Assembly (NCBI GenBank): GCA_949987705.1
Contig: OX465282.1
Span: forward strand, 68,693,922 to 68,757,921
Reading direction: 5' to 3'
DNA from: Thereva unica
Taxonomy: Eukaryota; Arthropoda; Insecta; Diptera; Therevidae
DNA length: 64,000 nt
Every line of letters begins with the position of its first letter. Within the stretch, counting starts at the first letter, position 1. The position numbers were made by a program, and so were the translations under genes. Positions 1 through 10,617 of the stretch are shown here, piece by piece. Under the pieces are notes generated by a model that saw only the letters and a list, made by a program, of their open reading frames with translations, had not been told where the DNA came from and ran no database searches.

Positions 1-537
1 AGTTTAGTCTTGGGTTTTATAAAAAGGTGGTCCAAGGAATTTAATAACCCGTTGGTTACTAAACACTTATATATTTCTCTTGTCAGACCATTACTTGAAT
101 ATGCCTCCCAGGTTTGGTCTCCTCACTATTCTTCGCATGTTAGAACTATTGAATCGGTTCAACGAAGGTTTGTTCGATTCGCACTGAATCATCTTCCTTG
201 GGAAAACCCAATAGTTCTTCCATCATATGAATCCCGGCTTAAGTTACTCAACTTAAGCTCTCTTCAAAAGCGTCGAGAGGTGGCCGATGTTGTATTTGTT
301 CATCAGCTACTTAATGGAAAGGTCGACTCAGGTTTTTTAGGTCGCCGTGCGTCGTTTAGAGAGAGTCGTTATAATCTGAGAGGTCCACCTCTTTTACAAA
401 TCAACTCCTCTAATACTAATTACGGTAGATTTGAACCTGTAAACCGCATGTTCATTAATGTTAACAATAATATTAATGTCTTTAGCGTGAGCATTAGTAA
501 AGATGTCCTTAAAAGGAGTCTTTTTAATCTCACGTGA
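1..537 (+). pseudogene. LINE-alpha copy 1, C-terminal part of reverse transcriptase ORF
   Basis: The frame is open from the window edge to a TGA at 535-537. It matches the post-catalytic part of a non-LTR retrotransposon reverse transcriptase: a thumb-like segment with SLVRPLLEYASQVWSPHY, then the basic C-terminal tail typical of Jockey/CR1-type elements. The catalytic FADD block is not present, so the start lies outside the window or the copy is 5'-truncated. The same protein, differing by a few residues, is encoded at 27745-28360 (LINE-alpha copy 2), which proves it is a dispersed repeat. The exact clade cannot be fixed by eye. As a fragment it cannot act alone. Confidence 0.85.
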
Positions 538-712
538 CCATCTTTGTTTCCTGCTTGCGTAGGTTATATGTTAATTTGGGTTTGTGTTTTTATTTAATAA
601 TTTTTATGTTACTAATATTTTACGTTTGCATGTCTCAGCTGAGCCACGGCAGTGGTAAATATTTCTCAGCCCTGCTGGGAAGTGTGCCTTCTGTGTTAGA
701 AGGGAAACTCTA

Positions 713-755
<43 letters not shown>

Positions 756-872
756 GTATGTATGTGTATGTATATATAGATTTTCATGCTTAGCTGAAAA
801 GTGCGCCTTCTGTGCTAGAAGGGTTAACTCTTGCTGATATATATAAAAAAAAAAAAAAAAAAAAAAAAAAAG
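538..872 (+). repeat. LINE-alpha copy 1 3' UTR with (TA)n tract and A-tail
   Basis: Non-coding tail following the RT stop. It holds a TATATA/TATATG microsatellite at about 712-778, a conserved stretch around TTCATGCTTAGCTGAAAAGT, and ends in an A-run at 846-872. The same order (stop, paired GCCTTCTGTG...AGAAGGG hairpin-like motifs, TA tract, tail) is seen in copy 2, where the TA tract has been split by later insertions (28672/33883). Confidence 0.8.
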
Positions 873-2339
873 ATGGCGAGATTACTTCTTCGCAGCCCTG
901 AATTGTTCACTTACACAGGAACCTCAGGAAAACAACAACAATGCACACCCAATAAGAATCACCACCAGGGCCGCAACCAAGATAGAAAAAGTAACCGCAA
1001 TTTATGCGATGGCCAATGGTAAAGCAGCTGAAAAAGATGACATCCCGCCAGAATTGTTGAAAGCCGATTCAAGCCTCATAGCAGATGTGCTTCAGCCAAT
1101 CCTGGACATAGCATGGAACACCTGTACCTTTCCGGGGGGATTGGGCGGAAGGTATCATAGTCAAAATACCAAAAAAGGGGGACCTAACAATATGTGACAA
1201 CTGGAGAGGCATCTATTTATTATCTACTCTGGTAAAAATTTTGTCATACATTTTACTACCTAGGAGAAGAGATTCAGTAGACCGAACTCTTAGGAGGCAA
1301 TAGGCCGGCTCATAATTGATAATATTAACACCTTGAGAATAATATTGGAGCAATCTACTGAATTCCGATCACCCCTTTACCTTGCTTTATATGGCAGGCA
1401 CTACGGCAACCTTGACTGCCTGATAAAATAATAAAATTGATAAAAGCCCTATACTACAATTTCAAATGCAGGGGTCTCCATAATGGAAAATTATCCGACA
1501 GCTTTGAGGTGAGCTCAGGAGTACGACAATTATGCCTACTACGGATGCCTTTACTATTTCTTATAGTAATAAATGACATCCTAGTCGGCGCTCTGGATAG
1601 TAGAACAGGCGGCATACAATCTGTTTCCTGGCCCGCAGACACCAGGTCCTCCAAAAAATGTTAAACAATTTGGCAACAAAAAGTAGTCCAGCAGACTTAA
1701 GGCAAAATCCGACTAAAACTAAAGAAATGAGGATAAATGCAAACACCATTGAATGGACAGCGCTGAATAACCGTGACGTGGAACTAGTAAATAAATTCTG
1801 CTACCTTGGTCGCATTATTACCGAAAATAACGGTGTAAAAGAAGACGTCAGTTTCAGAATAAGAGCATATGCATGCCTGTTCTGCATACGGAGATCTCAA
1901 CTAACACCAAATTGCGGCTGTTCAACTCCAACGTTCTTTTGTACGGCTGCGAAACATGGAAAATTACTCAATTCATCACATGGCGCGTTTTCATCAACAG
2001 ATTTCTACGTCGTATCCTAAAAATCCGCAAGCAACTATGGCGCCGTGGCTCCCAAGAAAGGATAGACGACCAAATCAGGCGAAGGAAATGGAATTAGGTT
2101 GGCCACGCCTAGGGACGCGAATACGAAAATCTAGCCAAACAAACCGCAAATCCGCAAGAATGCCGGCGATTCGGAAGACCTAGAACAACGTGGAGGAGAA
2201 CTCTACTAGCAGAGGTCGCAACAACTGGGATATCCTGGTCGGAGCTGATAGCTGTTGCGCAAAACAGAGTCCGCTGTAGGGCAACTGTTTCCGCCCTTTG
2301 TCCCATGAAGGATTAAAGGAGCGTAAAGAAGAAGAAAGA
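873..2339 (+). pseudogene. Degraded non-LTR retrotransposon (RTE/craniofacial-protein-2-like RT family)
   Basis: Reading fragments in all three plus frames follow the order of one RT: NGKAAEKDDIPPELLKADSS (about 1012), IPKKGDLTICDNWRG (about 1165), a VSSGVRQ block (about 1510, the GVRQG motif of palm domain B), a CYLGRIITE block (about 1800), LLYGCETWK (about 1935) and a C-terminal WRRTLLAEV...SALCPMKD block (about 2190-2315). The FADD motif region (about 1600-1660) is damaged. The tail GGAGCGTAAAGAAGAAGAAA is typical of the family. Several frameshifts, stops and a deletion near 1300-1430 mean it is dead. The clade name is from memory and uncertain. Confidence 0.75.
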
Positions 2340-2342
2340 TCG

Positions 2343-3879
2343 TTTGTCCATCGGTTGTCCATGTTTGTCCAGCAGTTATTTTTATTTGTCCACCCGCTCG
2401 GTTATTATAATAAACTAGTTGGGATGTGGGTTCGACCCTTTCGGTCCACACGATCAACTTCCCAGTATGATGGATGTTGAATATTATGATTGGATATTTT
2501 AATAATAAATGAACAATAGGCAATATAGAATATATGCATAATACTGAGAATTTGTCACAATTGTTTATCAATATTTTCGCTAAAATGTCAAACTTATTGT
2601 GTGCACTTACAAAATTAGGATGACGAAAATGTATATAAAATTGATGTATGAATGTTTTTCGGCACCTCAATGAAGTCGATATAGTTTTTAGTTCGCGCGG
2701 TATCGTGCAGGTACACACATCACTTAAGTCAGTTAAACCAAAAACCCGCTGGACCGAATATTATAAAAATATTTTCAGATTATATTGTCGCTAATACGCT
2801 TCGAACGGCACCTCAAGTAAGTCAACATCTTTTGTGGTTCGGGCCATATCGTGCAGGTACAAAAATCACTTACGCCGATTAAACAAAAAAACGGCTCGAC
2901 CGAATTTTATGAAAATCTTTTCAGATCATATTTTGGTTAATACTCTTCGAACGGCACGTCAACTAAGCCGATATCTTTTATAGTTCGCGCGATATCGTGC
3001 AGGTACAAAAATCACTTAAGTCATTTAAACCAAAAAACCGCTGGACCGAATATTATAAAAAAATTTTCAGATAATATTGTCACTAATACGCTTCGAACGG
3101 CACCTCAAGTAAGTCAATATCTTTCGTGGTTCGGGCGATATCGTGCAGGTACAAAAATCACTTACGTCGCTCAAACAAAAAAACGGCTGGACCGATTTTC
3201 ATGAAAATCTTTTCAGATCATATTTCGGTTAATACGCTTCGAACAACACCTCAACGAAGTCGATATCAGTTTTGGTTCGCGCGATATCGTGCAGGAAAAA
3301 ATGACCACATCCGTACGCACATACGCACACACATACTTCCTCCCAATTATTTGCTTAAAATGCTCCTGGGACCTTGAAAGATGAAAATACGTTGAAATTT
3401 TCGATTTCGATTTTCGGACCGATTACAATAACTTCCTATACTGGGAAGTTAATAATTGAATTTTTTTCAATTTTGCGAAGTTGGCAGTCCCGGTTGCGAT
3501 TTTCACACTTTTTCTTTGCGCGTTCGTTTGCCCATCGTTTGTCCACGAAATAGTTGCATTTGTCCGCGCGCCGATAAAATTTTATTAGTAAATCAATTAT
3601 TCGGGAAAATTAAATTGGGCATAAAAAAGGCGCATTTCGAAATTCGTATTTATATATATCTATAACCATTGGAAGTTCAATTTTATTCCGAAAAAGCGAC
3701 ATCAATACGACAAACAAATCCACCCCTCGGCAATTGCAACTAAATTACTTAGTCGAAATTTTTTTGACTGTGAGTGGATTTCGGCGAATCGACTCCGTCA
3801 GAAATCGTTTGTCCAGGCACAGCAGATTCGTTTGTCCATACCAAAATTCGTTTGTTCATCTAGAGAAATCGTTTGTCCA
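2343..3879. repeat. Clustered TTTGTCCA octamers flanking and inside the foldback element
   Basis: TTTGTCCA occurs at 2343, 2364, 2385, 3538, 3808, 3831 and 3872, with near matches at 2354, 3526, 3574 and 3851. The three clusters (2343-2392, 3526-3580, 3806-3879) are separated by arm or AT-rich sequence. Short repeated motifs near element ends can be transposase-binding repeats, but nothing here shows binding. Confidence 0.5.
2661..3390. repeat. Five 146-bp tandem monomers in the left foldback arm
   Basis: The block CGAACGGCACCTCAA (or its variants) has its GGCAC-equivalent at 2661, 2807, 2953, 3099 and 3245, an exact 146-bp step. Each monomer also carries GATATCGTGCAGGTACAAAA and a GATCATATT-type block. 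Short ORFs here are translations of the repeat and are not genes. Confidence 0.9.
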
Positions 3880-4401
3880 GACACAACAAACTTGCACACC
3901 AAATTTTAAAAACGTAAAAGTAATTAAAATGGAAAAAATCGGTGTGCACTACGAAAAAATAATGAAAAATTTCAATCAAGTGATGAATTTAAATACCGAC
4001 AGTGGTAATGTCAAAAAAACTGAGGAAAAATATATGTAAACATTCATTTAAGCTCCATTTTTTCCGCGCTTTTTATTTCTTTTTGTCGGTATCGCACTTT
4101 TTTCAGCTATTTATTATAATTAATAGGTGGGTGGCCAAATAAAAATAACTGCTGGACATTGATTATATACTAAGTAGATATGGACAAACTCGAGTCAAAT
4201 TAACTTCCAGTTACGGCACCACGAGCAGGGGTGCTAGTATCGCAGGGTTTTATGCTCCGCTATATGATTAGTTTTTGAAATCAACTTTTTCTTGTTTATG
4301 TGAAAGCCTTTCGCGCATTTGACAACAAAATCAGAAGCTGCGGCTTTGAGTTTAGTGGCTGTGGATCTAAAAATAGATCCCTATGCGCTTATTCCTATTG
4401 T
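3451..4401. other. AT-rich core segment, no gene recognised
   Basis: Between the inner end of the left foldback arm and the third arm copy. Apart from the TTTGTCCA clusters I see only short ORFs with no recognisable similarity, for example a 101-codon frame at 3734-4039 rich in Lys/Asn. No function is proposed. Confidence 0.4.
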
Positions 4402-4900
4402 TAACTTCCCAGTAGGAAGTTATTGTAATCGGTCCAAAAATCGACAAAGAAATTTTCAACGTATATTCATTTTTCAAGGTGCCAAGAGCATTTTAAGCAA
4501 AAATTTGAGAGGAAGTATGTGTGTGTAGTGCGCGTACGTATGTGGTCATTCTTTCCTGCAGGATATCGCGCGAACCAAAAAAGATAACGACTTCGTTGAG
4601 GCGTATTAACGGAAATATGATCTGAAAAGATTTTTATAATATTCGGTCGAGCCGTAAAAAAAGATAAAAGATATCGACTTAGTTGAGGTGCCCGTTCAAA
4701 GAATATTAACCAAAATATGATATGACGAGATATCCATAAAATTCGGTCGCACCGTTTTTTGTTTAAACGACGTTCGCGGGTTTTGTATCTGCATGATACC
4801 GCGAACCAAAAACTATACCTCCTCTACTACTTTGAGGTGTCGAAAGAAGAATATTAATGAAAAATACCCTAAAAAACTTTCTTAACATTCGGTCGGACTT
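4402..4900. repeat. Third, degenerate copy of the foldback arm (right-arm orientation)
   Basis: AACTTCCCAGTAGGAAGTTA at about 4402 is followed by the ATCGGTCC, CAAGGTGCC, AGGAAGTATGTGTGTG and GATATCGCGCGAACC blocks in the same order as in the right arm from 5758. It is more diverged and lacks regular 146-bp spacing, so it is an older or rearranged copy lying inside the core. Confidence 0.7.
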
Positions 4901-5329
4901 TTTTTTGTTTAAATGGAAAACCTTCGGATAAGTGTCAGAAAGGCCTTAAATTGATAAATTTTGCTAATATCTAATAAACTCGGCGGAATGAGACCCATTC
5001 TAAGCGAAGTGATCTTTTTTGAATTCTGCGCAGCGGTAGCCTTCCAACAAAACATCACTTGTCAAAATCCGACAGTCTTTAAAAATCGTGCAAAATTTTC
5101 GTTGCCCTTTACAAACATCACCAACTTTTCAAACCTTGGATCAACACTTTTTTGACGGGGAATTGTTTTCTACGCGTGATACAGTTTCAGGAAATTCCGG
5201 TTCATCCAGGGATTTCCAGTAGTTACCGAAAAATTTGTTCTTTTTGGTCAAGTCTGACAAGAACTATCTCCGGAAAGCTTTGGAGTTTCCAAATGAAGTC
5301 ATTCCCTTCCCAGTTTATCAGCGGCGCTA
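4901..5329. other. Unassigned sequence in the foldback core
   Basis: No coding similarity, terminal repeat or tandem structure was recognised here. It lies between the degenerate third arm copy and a minus-strand LINE relic. Confidence 0.3.
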
Positions 5330-5757
5330 CAACACGCTCAATATGAATTCGCTTTAGTGTAGCGAGTAAGGATGCAATGTCTACTAGTAAGTTTAGGTTA
5401 GTCTGGATGGTGCGTGAGTAGATGTCGATGAAGCTGTAATATTCCTACCGGCTTGAAGGGTATATAGAGGGGCAAAAGGGTGCTACCGCCAATGTACCTG
5501 CTTCGTTTTGCACCTTATTCAGGGGTGGTAGCACGTAAATTGTTTCAATCGACCTCTTCATATAAAAGTTAAAGATTTTTGTCGATTGAAATAACTTACG
5601 TGCTACAACCCCAGCTTAGCCAAGCTTGTTTTAGTTGCGTCCGCCCAGATATAAGAGTTATGTTCGAGGCGGAATGTAGGACTTGTATATTGTAGCCTGG
5701 GCAGCGGGCTGAAGGAGGGATTCTAATCTCTTGATTAATCTCAAGCATTGATTAGCT
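5330..5757 (-). pseudogene. LINE-beta relic, antisense, split by a hairpin MITE
   Basis: Read on the minus strand, 5757-5613 contains the segment that in LINE-beta copy 2 encodes PSARAVIYKSYIRPLLEY, here badly mutated, and 5521-5400 continues with a GGTGCAAAA block equal to the LINE-beta bases near 58337. The hairpin 5522-5612 sits exactly between the two parts. Very old copy with many indels. Confidence 0.55.
5522..5612. mobile_element. Short hairpin MITE inside LINE relic
   Basis: GGGGTGGTAGCACGTAAATT at 5522 pairs with AATAACTTACGTGCTACAACCCC-type sequence ending 5612. Arms of about 32 bp (5522-5553 and 5581-5612) with a 27-bp loop. It interrupts an otherwise continuous LINE-beta relic, which marks it as an insertion. 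Confidence 0.65.
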
Positions 5758-6518
5758 TGTTAACTTCCCAGTATAGGAAGTTATTGTAATCGGTCCGAAA
5801 ATCGAAATCGAAAATTTCAACGTATTTTCATCTTTCAAGGTCCCAGGAGCATTTTAAGCAAAAAATTGGGAGGAAGTATGTGTGTGTGTGTGTGTGTGTA
5901 TGTGCGTACGGATGTGGTCATTTTTTCCTGCACGATATCGCGCGAACCAAAACTGATATCGACTTCGTTGAGGTGTCGTTCGAAGCGTATTAACCGAAAT
6001 ATGATCTGAAAAGATTTTCATGAAATTCGGTCCAGCCGTTTTTTTGTTTAAGCGACGTAAGTGATTTTTGTACCTGCACGATATCGCCCGAACCACGAAA
6101 GATATTGACTTACTTGAGGTGCCGTTCGAAGCGTATTAGCGACAATATAATCTGAAAAGATTTTTATAAAATTCGGTCCAGCGGTTTTTTGGTTTAAATG
6201 ACTTAAGTGATTTTTGTACCTGCACGATACCGCGCGAACTAAAAACTATATCGACTTCATTGAGGTGCCGAAAAACATTAATACATAAATTTTATATACA
6301 TTTTCGTCATCCTAATCTTGTAAGTGCGCACATTTAGTTTGACATTTTAGCGAAAATATTGATAAACAATTGTGGCAAATTCTCGGTATTATACATATAT
6401 TCTATATTGCCTATTCTTCATTTATTATTAAAATATCCAATCATAATATTCAACATCCATCATACTGGGAAGTTGATCGTGTGGACCAAAAGGGTCAAAC
6501 CCACATCCCAACTAGTTT
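5758..6518. repeat. Right foldback arm with three 146-bp monomers
   Basis: The inverted counterpart of 2412-3450. The TTGAGGTGYCG block recurs at 5968, 6114 and 6260, again exactly 146 bp apart. The arm is 278 bp shorter than the left arm, about two monomers. Outer end matches 2412 onward through CCCAACTAGTTT. Confidence 0.85.
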
Positions 6519-6559
6519 GACGATTTTGAATGTGATTACTCCATCACGTATCTATGTAT

Positions 6560-6731
6560 CAAGGAGCCTTATTCTCTATTACAATATTGTTCTATTTTTT
6601 AACGAAACTGGCCAAAACCGTATTCTCTATTACAATATCGGCGTTCATTTTACATGAAAGTTTAATAATATTGGCAAATTTTTACTATCTTGTCGGATTT
6701 AACAATTTTGTAATAGAGAATAGGGCCCCTG
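6560..6731. mobile_element. Small MITE with about 29-bp TIRs
   Basis: CAAGGAGCCTTATTCTCTAT at 6560 is matched by the reverse complement of the sequence ending at 6731 (CAGGGGCCCTATTCTCTATT when inverted), about 26 of 29 positions. A second internal TATTCTCTATTACAATAT copy lies near 6621. No target duplication is clear and the superfamily is unknown. Confidence 0.6.
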
Positions 6732-6951
6732 AAGATAAAATTACGTCTAAAGGGCCCAGTGCACGATCCATGGATGGAGCGCTCCTGTATTTCGCCCTTA
6801 AAGGTACGAATCCACCAAGGCAATTGCTCGAAGGCTTTTGACTGTCGTGACGTCATATCGTGCTGCGATATGCACTTTTTTGGTGACGTCATTTTGCCCG
6901 CGAGCAAATGTTCGTTTTTCTTTGGTGAATTCGTAACTTACATATATCGGA

Positions 6952-7078
6952 GACAGACTAGCACTCTTAATCCGGACTATGACGTCAAAATGACGTAGAC
7001 CCATATGAAAGATATGGAAATGAAATAGGGTTCACTTCATTCTGACGTCATAGTCCGAATTAAGTGTTATAGTCTGTC
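6952..7078. repeat. Inverted repeat with TGACGTCA inner ends
   Basis: Arms 6952-6987 and 7043-7078, starting GACAGACTA and ending GGACTATGACGTCA, are imperfect reverse complements over about 36 bp around a 55-bp loop. The inner ends carry the TGACGTCA palindrome, a sequence that ATF/CREB-type bZIP proteins bind. Probably a MITE remnant. Confidence 0.55.
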
Positions 7079-7099
7079 GAGAGTATGAAGATCTCAAGA

Positions 7100-7480
7100 G
7101 ATGAGTCAGCCATTAGATTATTTTTTCCCACTGAGATAAAGGGAAGTATGGTGCAAGATTTCGTAGAGATAAGAGCTCACGCTCTTGGAGACAAGGTCTG
7201 GCCCGAGCTTGTCTTATATTGACGAAGGCGTAGGAGTAACGCAGGGTGCCATTGCCAAAACTATGAAGTGGTTTGTAGGGAATTGAGAGCAAATCATTAA
7301 TGAATATTAGAAAGAGATCAGATGAGAGAATCGACCCTTGGGAAACGCCGGTCGAGATTCGACGCCATCCAGTATACCTACTACCTTAGTTGAATGGCCA
7401 AAAACAAAGCTCTCAAACCAGTTCTTTAGTTAGACCTGTACGTTAGTTTTACAGATTTAAAGAAGGCGTCGAATTTACCA
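7100..7480 (-). pseudogene. LINE-beta relic, antisense, interrupted by the CsRn1-like element
   Basis: The minus strand reads a degraded QGSIL...LFLIFINDLLSIP segment (about 7350-7270) followed by a TLRYSY block, as in LINE-beta RT around 57770-57880. Upstream coding sequence (minus sense) continues to about 7535, and similar-looking sequence resumes at 12523-12570 beyond the LTR element, consistent with that element having inserted into this relic. It carries many substitutions and the FADD motif is lost. Confidence 0.6.
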
Positions 7481-7535
7481 CCTTTTCCTTTGCACGCATA
7501 ACTCTACACTCAAGTTTCTGCAAAAATGTAAGTAC

Positions 7536-7926
7536 TGTAGTCGCCTTTATGGCGGAGTTTACGAAATAATAATGGAAACACTGCCTTTAGGTTCACTTAT
7601 TATATTTTATTGTTTACACCTTAGTGGATCACAATTTTCTTATTTGTTATAACTAAATAAATCTTGCACTTGCATATACATATACGTATTAATTTTCGCG
7701 ACGGCTTCTTTTAAAGGTTCGTTCTAGTCGTGCACGAGGAGAAGAAGGAAGATGCCGGAAATGTGATATTTTATAACCCGATCGGGACGGAATGGAAAAC
7801 GGCAAGATCACTGAACTTTGAGTTCAGTGATCGATGAAGTGTTCCGACTGATCGTTTTGATCGTGTCGGAAGTTGTTGTGTGACATTGCGTAAAATTTGG
7901 TAATTAAACTTTACGCGGTCACTACA
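7536..7926 (-). repeat. 3' LTR of the CsRn1-like element
   Basis: 391 bp, TGTAGTCGCC...GGTCACTACA on the plus strand. It lies next to the polypurine tract and is therefore the 3' LTR of the minus-strand element. Confidence 0.92.
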
Positions 7927-7941
7927 TACTCCCCCCCCCAG
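7927..7941 (-). other. Polypurine tract
   Basis: Minus-strand CTGGGGGGGGGAGTA directly abuts the 3' LTR. This is the expected primer site for plus-strand DNA synthesis. Confidence 0.8.
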
Positions 7942-7948
7942 CGTAGCG

Positions 7949-9038
7949 TTAACGAAATGTTACCGCTTTAGACGGCTTAGCTTCGTTGTCGCGGTCGCAA
8001 CCGAAGGCTGGCTTTAGCCTGTCAATGGATATTGACTTGGTTGTGCCGTTCAATTTGACAACGTAGTGTTTTCGTAATCGTTTGATTACTTCATATGGGC
8101 CCTCATATGGAGGTTCGAAAGGTTTTCGAACTCTGTCGACTCGTATGAAGACGTAGTCGGCGTTCTCCAGGGCTTCTGGCACGTAGACATCCTTTTGGAC
8201 GGATTGCCGAGGATGTATTGCCTTAATGTTCTGCATATGAGAACGAAGGCGAGAGAGGAATTCTGATTCTTCAATTGGATTTTCATCGGTTGTGATAGAA
8301 ATCGAATTGGGAAGTCTCAGATTCTGACCATATACGAGCTCGGCTGGCGAGCATTGTAAGTCGGCCTTAATTGCAGTGCTTATGCCTAACATGACAAAAA
8401 GCAAGTCTTCACTCCAATGAGTAGTGTTGTCCCTTGCCATTAAGGCTGCTTTTAGTTGCCTGTGGAACCGTTCAACCATCCCGTTTGCTTGCGGGTGGTA
8501 GGCGGTAGTCCGAATTCGATGAGTGCCGAGTAATTTGGCAACTTCATTGAACAGTTTCGATTCGAACTGCGTACCTTGATCGGTTGTGATCTCAAGAGGT
8601 ACGCCGAATCGTGGGACAAATTCAGTGACGAAACTTCTTGCCACTGTTGAAGCTGAGATATCCCGAATTGGGTATGCCTCAGGCCATCGCGTGAATCTAT
8701 CGACTATCGTTAAGATATAAGAGTATCCACGAGATGGGGGTAGGGGTCCCACTATATCCATATGGATATGGTCAAATCTATTATTTGGAAGCTTGAAAGC
8801 TTCGTATGGAGATTTAGTATGTCGTGAAACTTTGGACTTTTGGCAACCTAGGCATGATCGAGACCACTCATTGCAGTCTTTATTGATCGATGGCCAGAAG
8901 TATTTCTTGGTAACGGCTCGTCTTGTAGAGCGAATACCAGGATGGGAGAGACTATGTTCGGAGTTGAACGCTAGTCTGCGTAAGGAAGTGGGTATGTAAG
9001 GCCTAGGAATGCCTGTACTAGTTTCACACCACACTTAA
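7949..9038 (-). pseudogene. Integrase of the CsRn1-like element
   Basis: Minus-strand frame of about 361 residues ending TAA at 7949. In order: an HHCC zinc-binding region (HSLSHPG...CLGCQKS, residues about 28-68), the catalytic core with D in HMDIVGPLP, D in TTDQGTQF and E in NGMVERFH, then the C-terminal region ending with a GPYEV block typical of GPY/F integrases. It catalyses insertion of the cDNA. It is in a different frame from the RT/RNase H frame that ends at 9024; the change lies near TTTAAGTGTGG at about 9036 and looks like a one-base indel. No in-frame ATG precedes it, so it needs the upstream frame. Confidence 0.88.
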
Positions 9039-10115
9039 ATGGGCGGTAAATGGTATTGGCGTGAGAACTAGTTTTACCTGTGAGCCGTTGCTGGGGTGCT
9101 CTTGTAGAGACTTCAACTCTGTGTCACTTTGTTGAGCCTGAGCCAGTGTAGGCAGGTCGAAGGTGACCGAGTCGACGTTGTCAGTTGCTAGTGAGCGCGA
9201 CAAGTAGTCGGCGACAACGTTTTGTTTACCCGACACATGTCTGATGTCTGTGATAAACTGAGAGATTAGACCCAAATGTCTGGTCTGTCGAGGGGATCGT
9301 TCGGTCTTTGTGTGAAGGGCGCGAACCAGTGGTTTGTGATCAGTATAGACCACGAAATTGCGTCCTTCAACGAAGTAACGGAAGTGTTTGATCGCTGCAT
9401 AGATTGCGAGAAGTTCGCGATCGAATGCAGAGTACTTCCGTTCGGTTGGTGACAGCTTTTTGGAATAAAAAGCTAGAGGTTGCCACCGATGACCGTTGAA
9501 TTGTTCCAAAACGCCTCCGATTGCATAATCAGAGGCGTCAGTCGTAAGACTGTATTTTGCATCCTCGATTGGATGGTTCAGCAGAGTTGCTTCAGCCATC
9601 GAGGTTTTCACCTTGAGGAATGCCGCCTGACATTCTGCTGGCCAGTCAAAAACTTTATTGGCACGTGAGCGGTTGAGAAGGTCTCTCAAATGCTCGTTTA
9701 TCGGCACCAACTGTTCAGCCAATTTTGGGATAAATCGGTGATAGAAATTCACCATTCCCAAAAACTTCTGGATCGATTTGACAGAAGTTGGAGGTGCGAG
9801 ATCAACGATAGCCTGAACCCGATCGGAGGATGGAAGTATTCCATCCTTTGTGATGCGGTGGCTTAGAAACTTAATCTCTGTTGCACCAAAAACGCATTTC
9901 TCTAGCTTAATGGTTAAACCGAAGCTATCGAGGCGTTTAAAGAGCTCTTCGAGGTGAACGATATGCTCATACTCGGTTTTACTGGCGATAAGTATATCGT
10001 CCAAGTATACATAAACGAAGTCGAGATCTCTCGTAACTTCATTTATGAACCTTTGAAAGGTTTGGGCTGCATTTCGTAAGCCGAATGGCATACGTGTAAA
10101 CTCATATAGGCCGAA
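9024..10115 (-). pseudogene. Reverse transcriptase (C-terminal half) and RNase H of the CsRn1-like element
   Basis: The minus frame opens with GLYEFTRMPFGLRNA, an RT palm segment, then the catalytic YLDD box, the FLSHRITKDGI and FLGMVNFYHRFIP blocks, and an RNase H domain with TDASDYAIGGVL, a DRELLAIY block and YTDHKPL. The fingers and first palm aspartate are missing because the frame joins gag at about 10109-10115. Family RTs begin some 150 residues earlier, so this protein cannot polymerise DNA even though the YLDD motif survives. Confidence 0.88.
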
Positions 10116-10584
10116 GCCTACGCTCCCACAGGTTCCGGATCAGGTCGTCGTTGACTGCTGCTGATCCTCCGGCTAGTGCCTTAAGAGCCTGGAGGAACTC
10201 AGAAGGTTTTCGGTCTCCAGGCTCTTGAACTGACAGCAACTGCTCGAGACGGCGCTTCTCCGAAGTGCCGTACTTCTCGAGCAGATACTGTTTGACTTCC
10301 TCGTATGAGGACTCAGAATAATCTACGGTGCTTAGCCGCATTGCCGTTACCGCCTCTTCAGGCAATGCGGCCATGACATTGTAGACCTTAGACGAATCTG
10401 ACCTGCAGCCCGCTATTTTAAACATGACGTCTGCCTGGTAGAACCAGGAAGCGGGATGGTGTACCCAGAACTTCGGGATATCTAGTTTCGTCAGTTTGAC
10501 GGCACCGACTTCCGAAGTTCCGGGTTTTGACTCTTCCGTGCGTGGAACGTCTTGTTCCATATGGCTTCCTTCTACGTTTGACAT
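10102..10584 (-). pseudogene. Gag N-terminal part of the CsRn1-like element
   Basis: ATG at 10584 (MSNVEGS); in-frame codons upstream to 10617 lack a better start. The protein of about 160 residues carries LDIPKFWVHHPASWFYQAD, a TKVYNVMAALP-like segment and RRLEQLLSVQEPGDRKPSEF, the pattern of CsRn1/Kabuki capsid proteins. It stops soon after NLWERRLRP because a deletion joined it to RT sequence in another frame. The capsid C-terminus, nucleocapsid and protease are gone. Confidence 0.85.
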
Positions 10585-10617
10585 TTTTGTAATTTCAAAA
10601 CGAATCGGGTAAAACAA

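Larger units (their letters stand above)
2412..6518. mobile_element. Foldback-like DNA element with long, internally tandem-repeated inverted arms
   Basis: The sequence starting AAACTAGTTGGGATGTGGGT at 2412 returns in reverse complement ending at 6518. Between them the left arm (2412-3450) and right arm (5758-6518) share the same order of blocks: outer unique segment, 146-bp tandem monomers, then an inner segment ending in AACTTCCCAGTA. Arms that vary by whole tandem units are the hallmark of Foldback/Galileo-type elements, which belong to the cut-and-paste DNA transposons. No transposase is visible in the core 3451-5757, which instead holds a third partial arm (4402-4900) and other insertions. 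No clear target duplication is seen. Confidence 0.7.
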
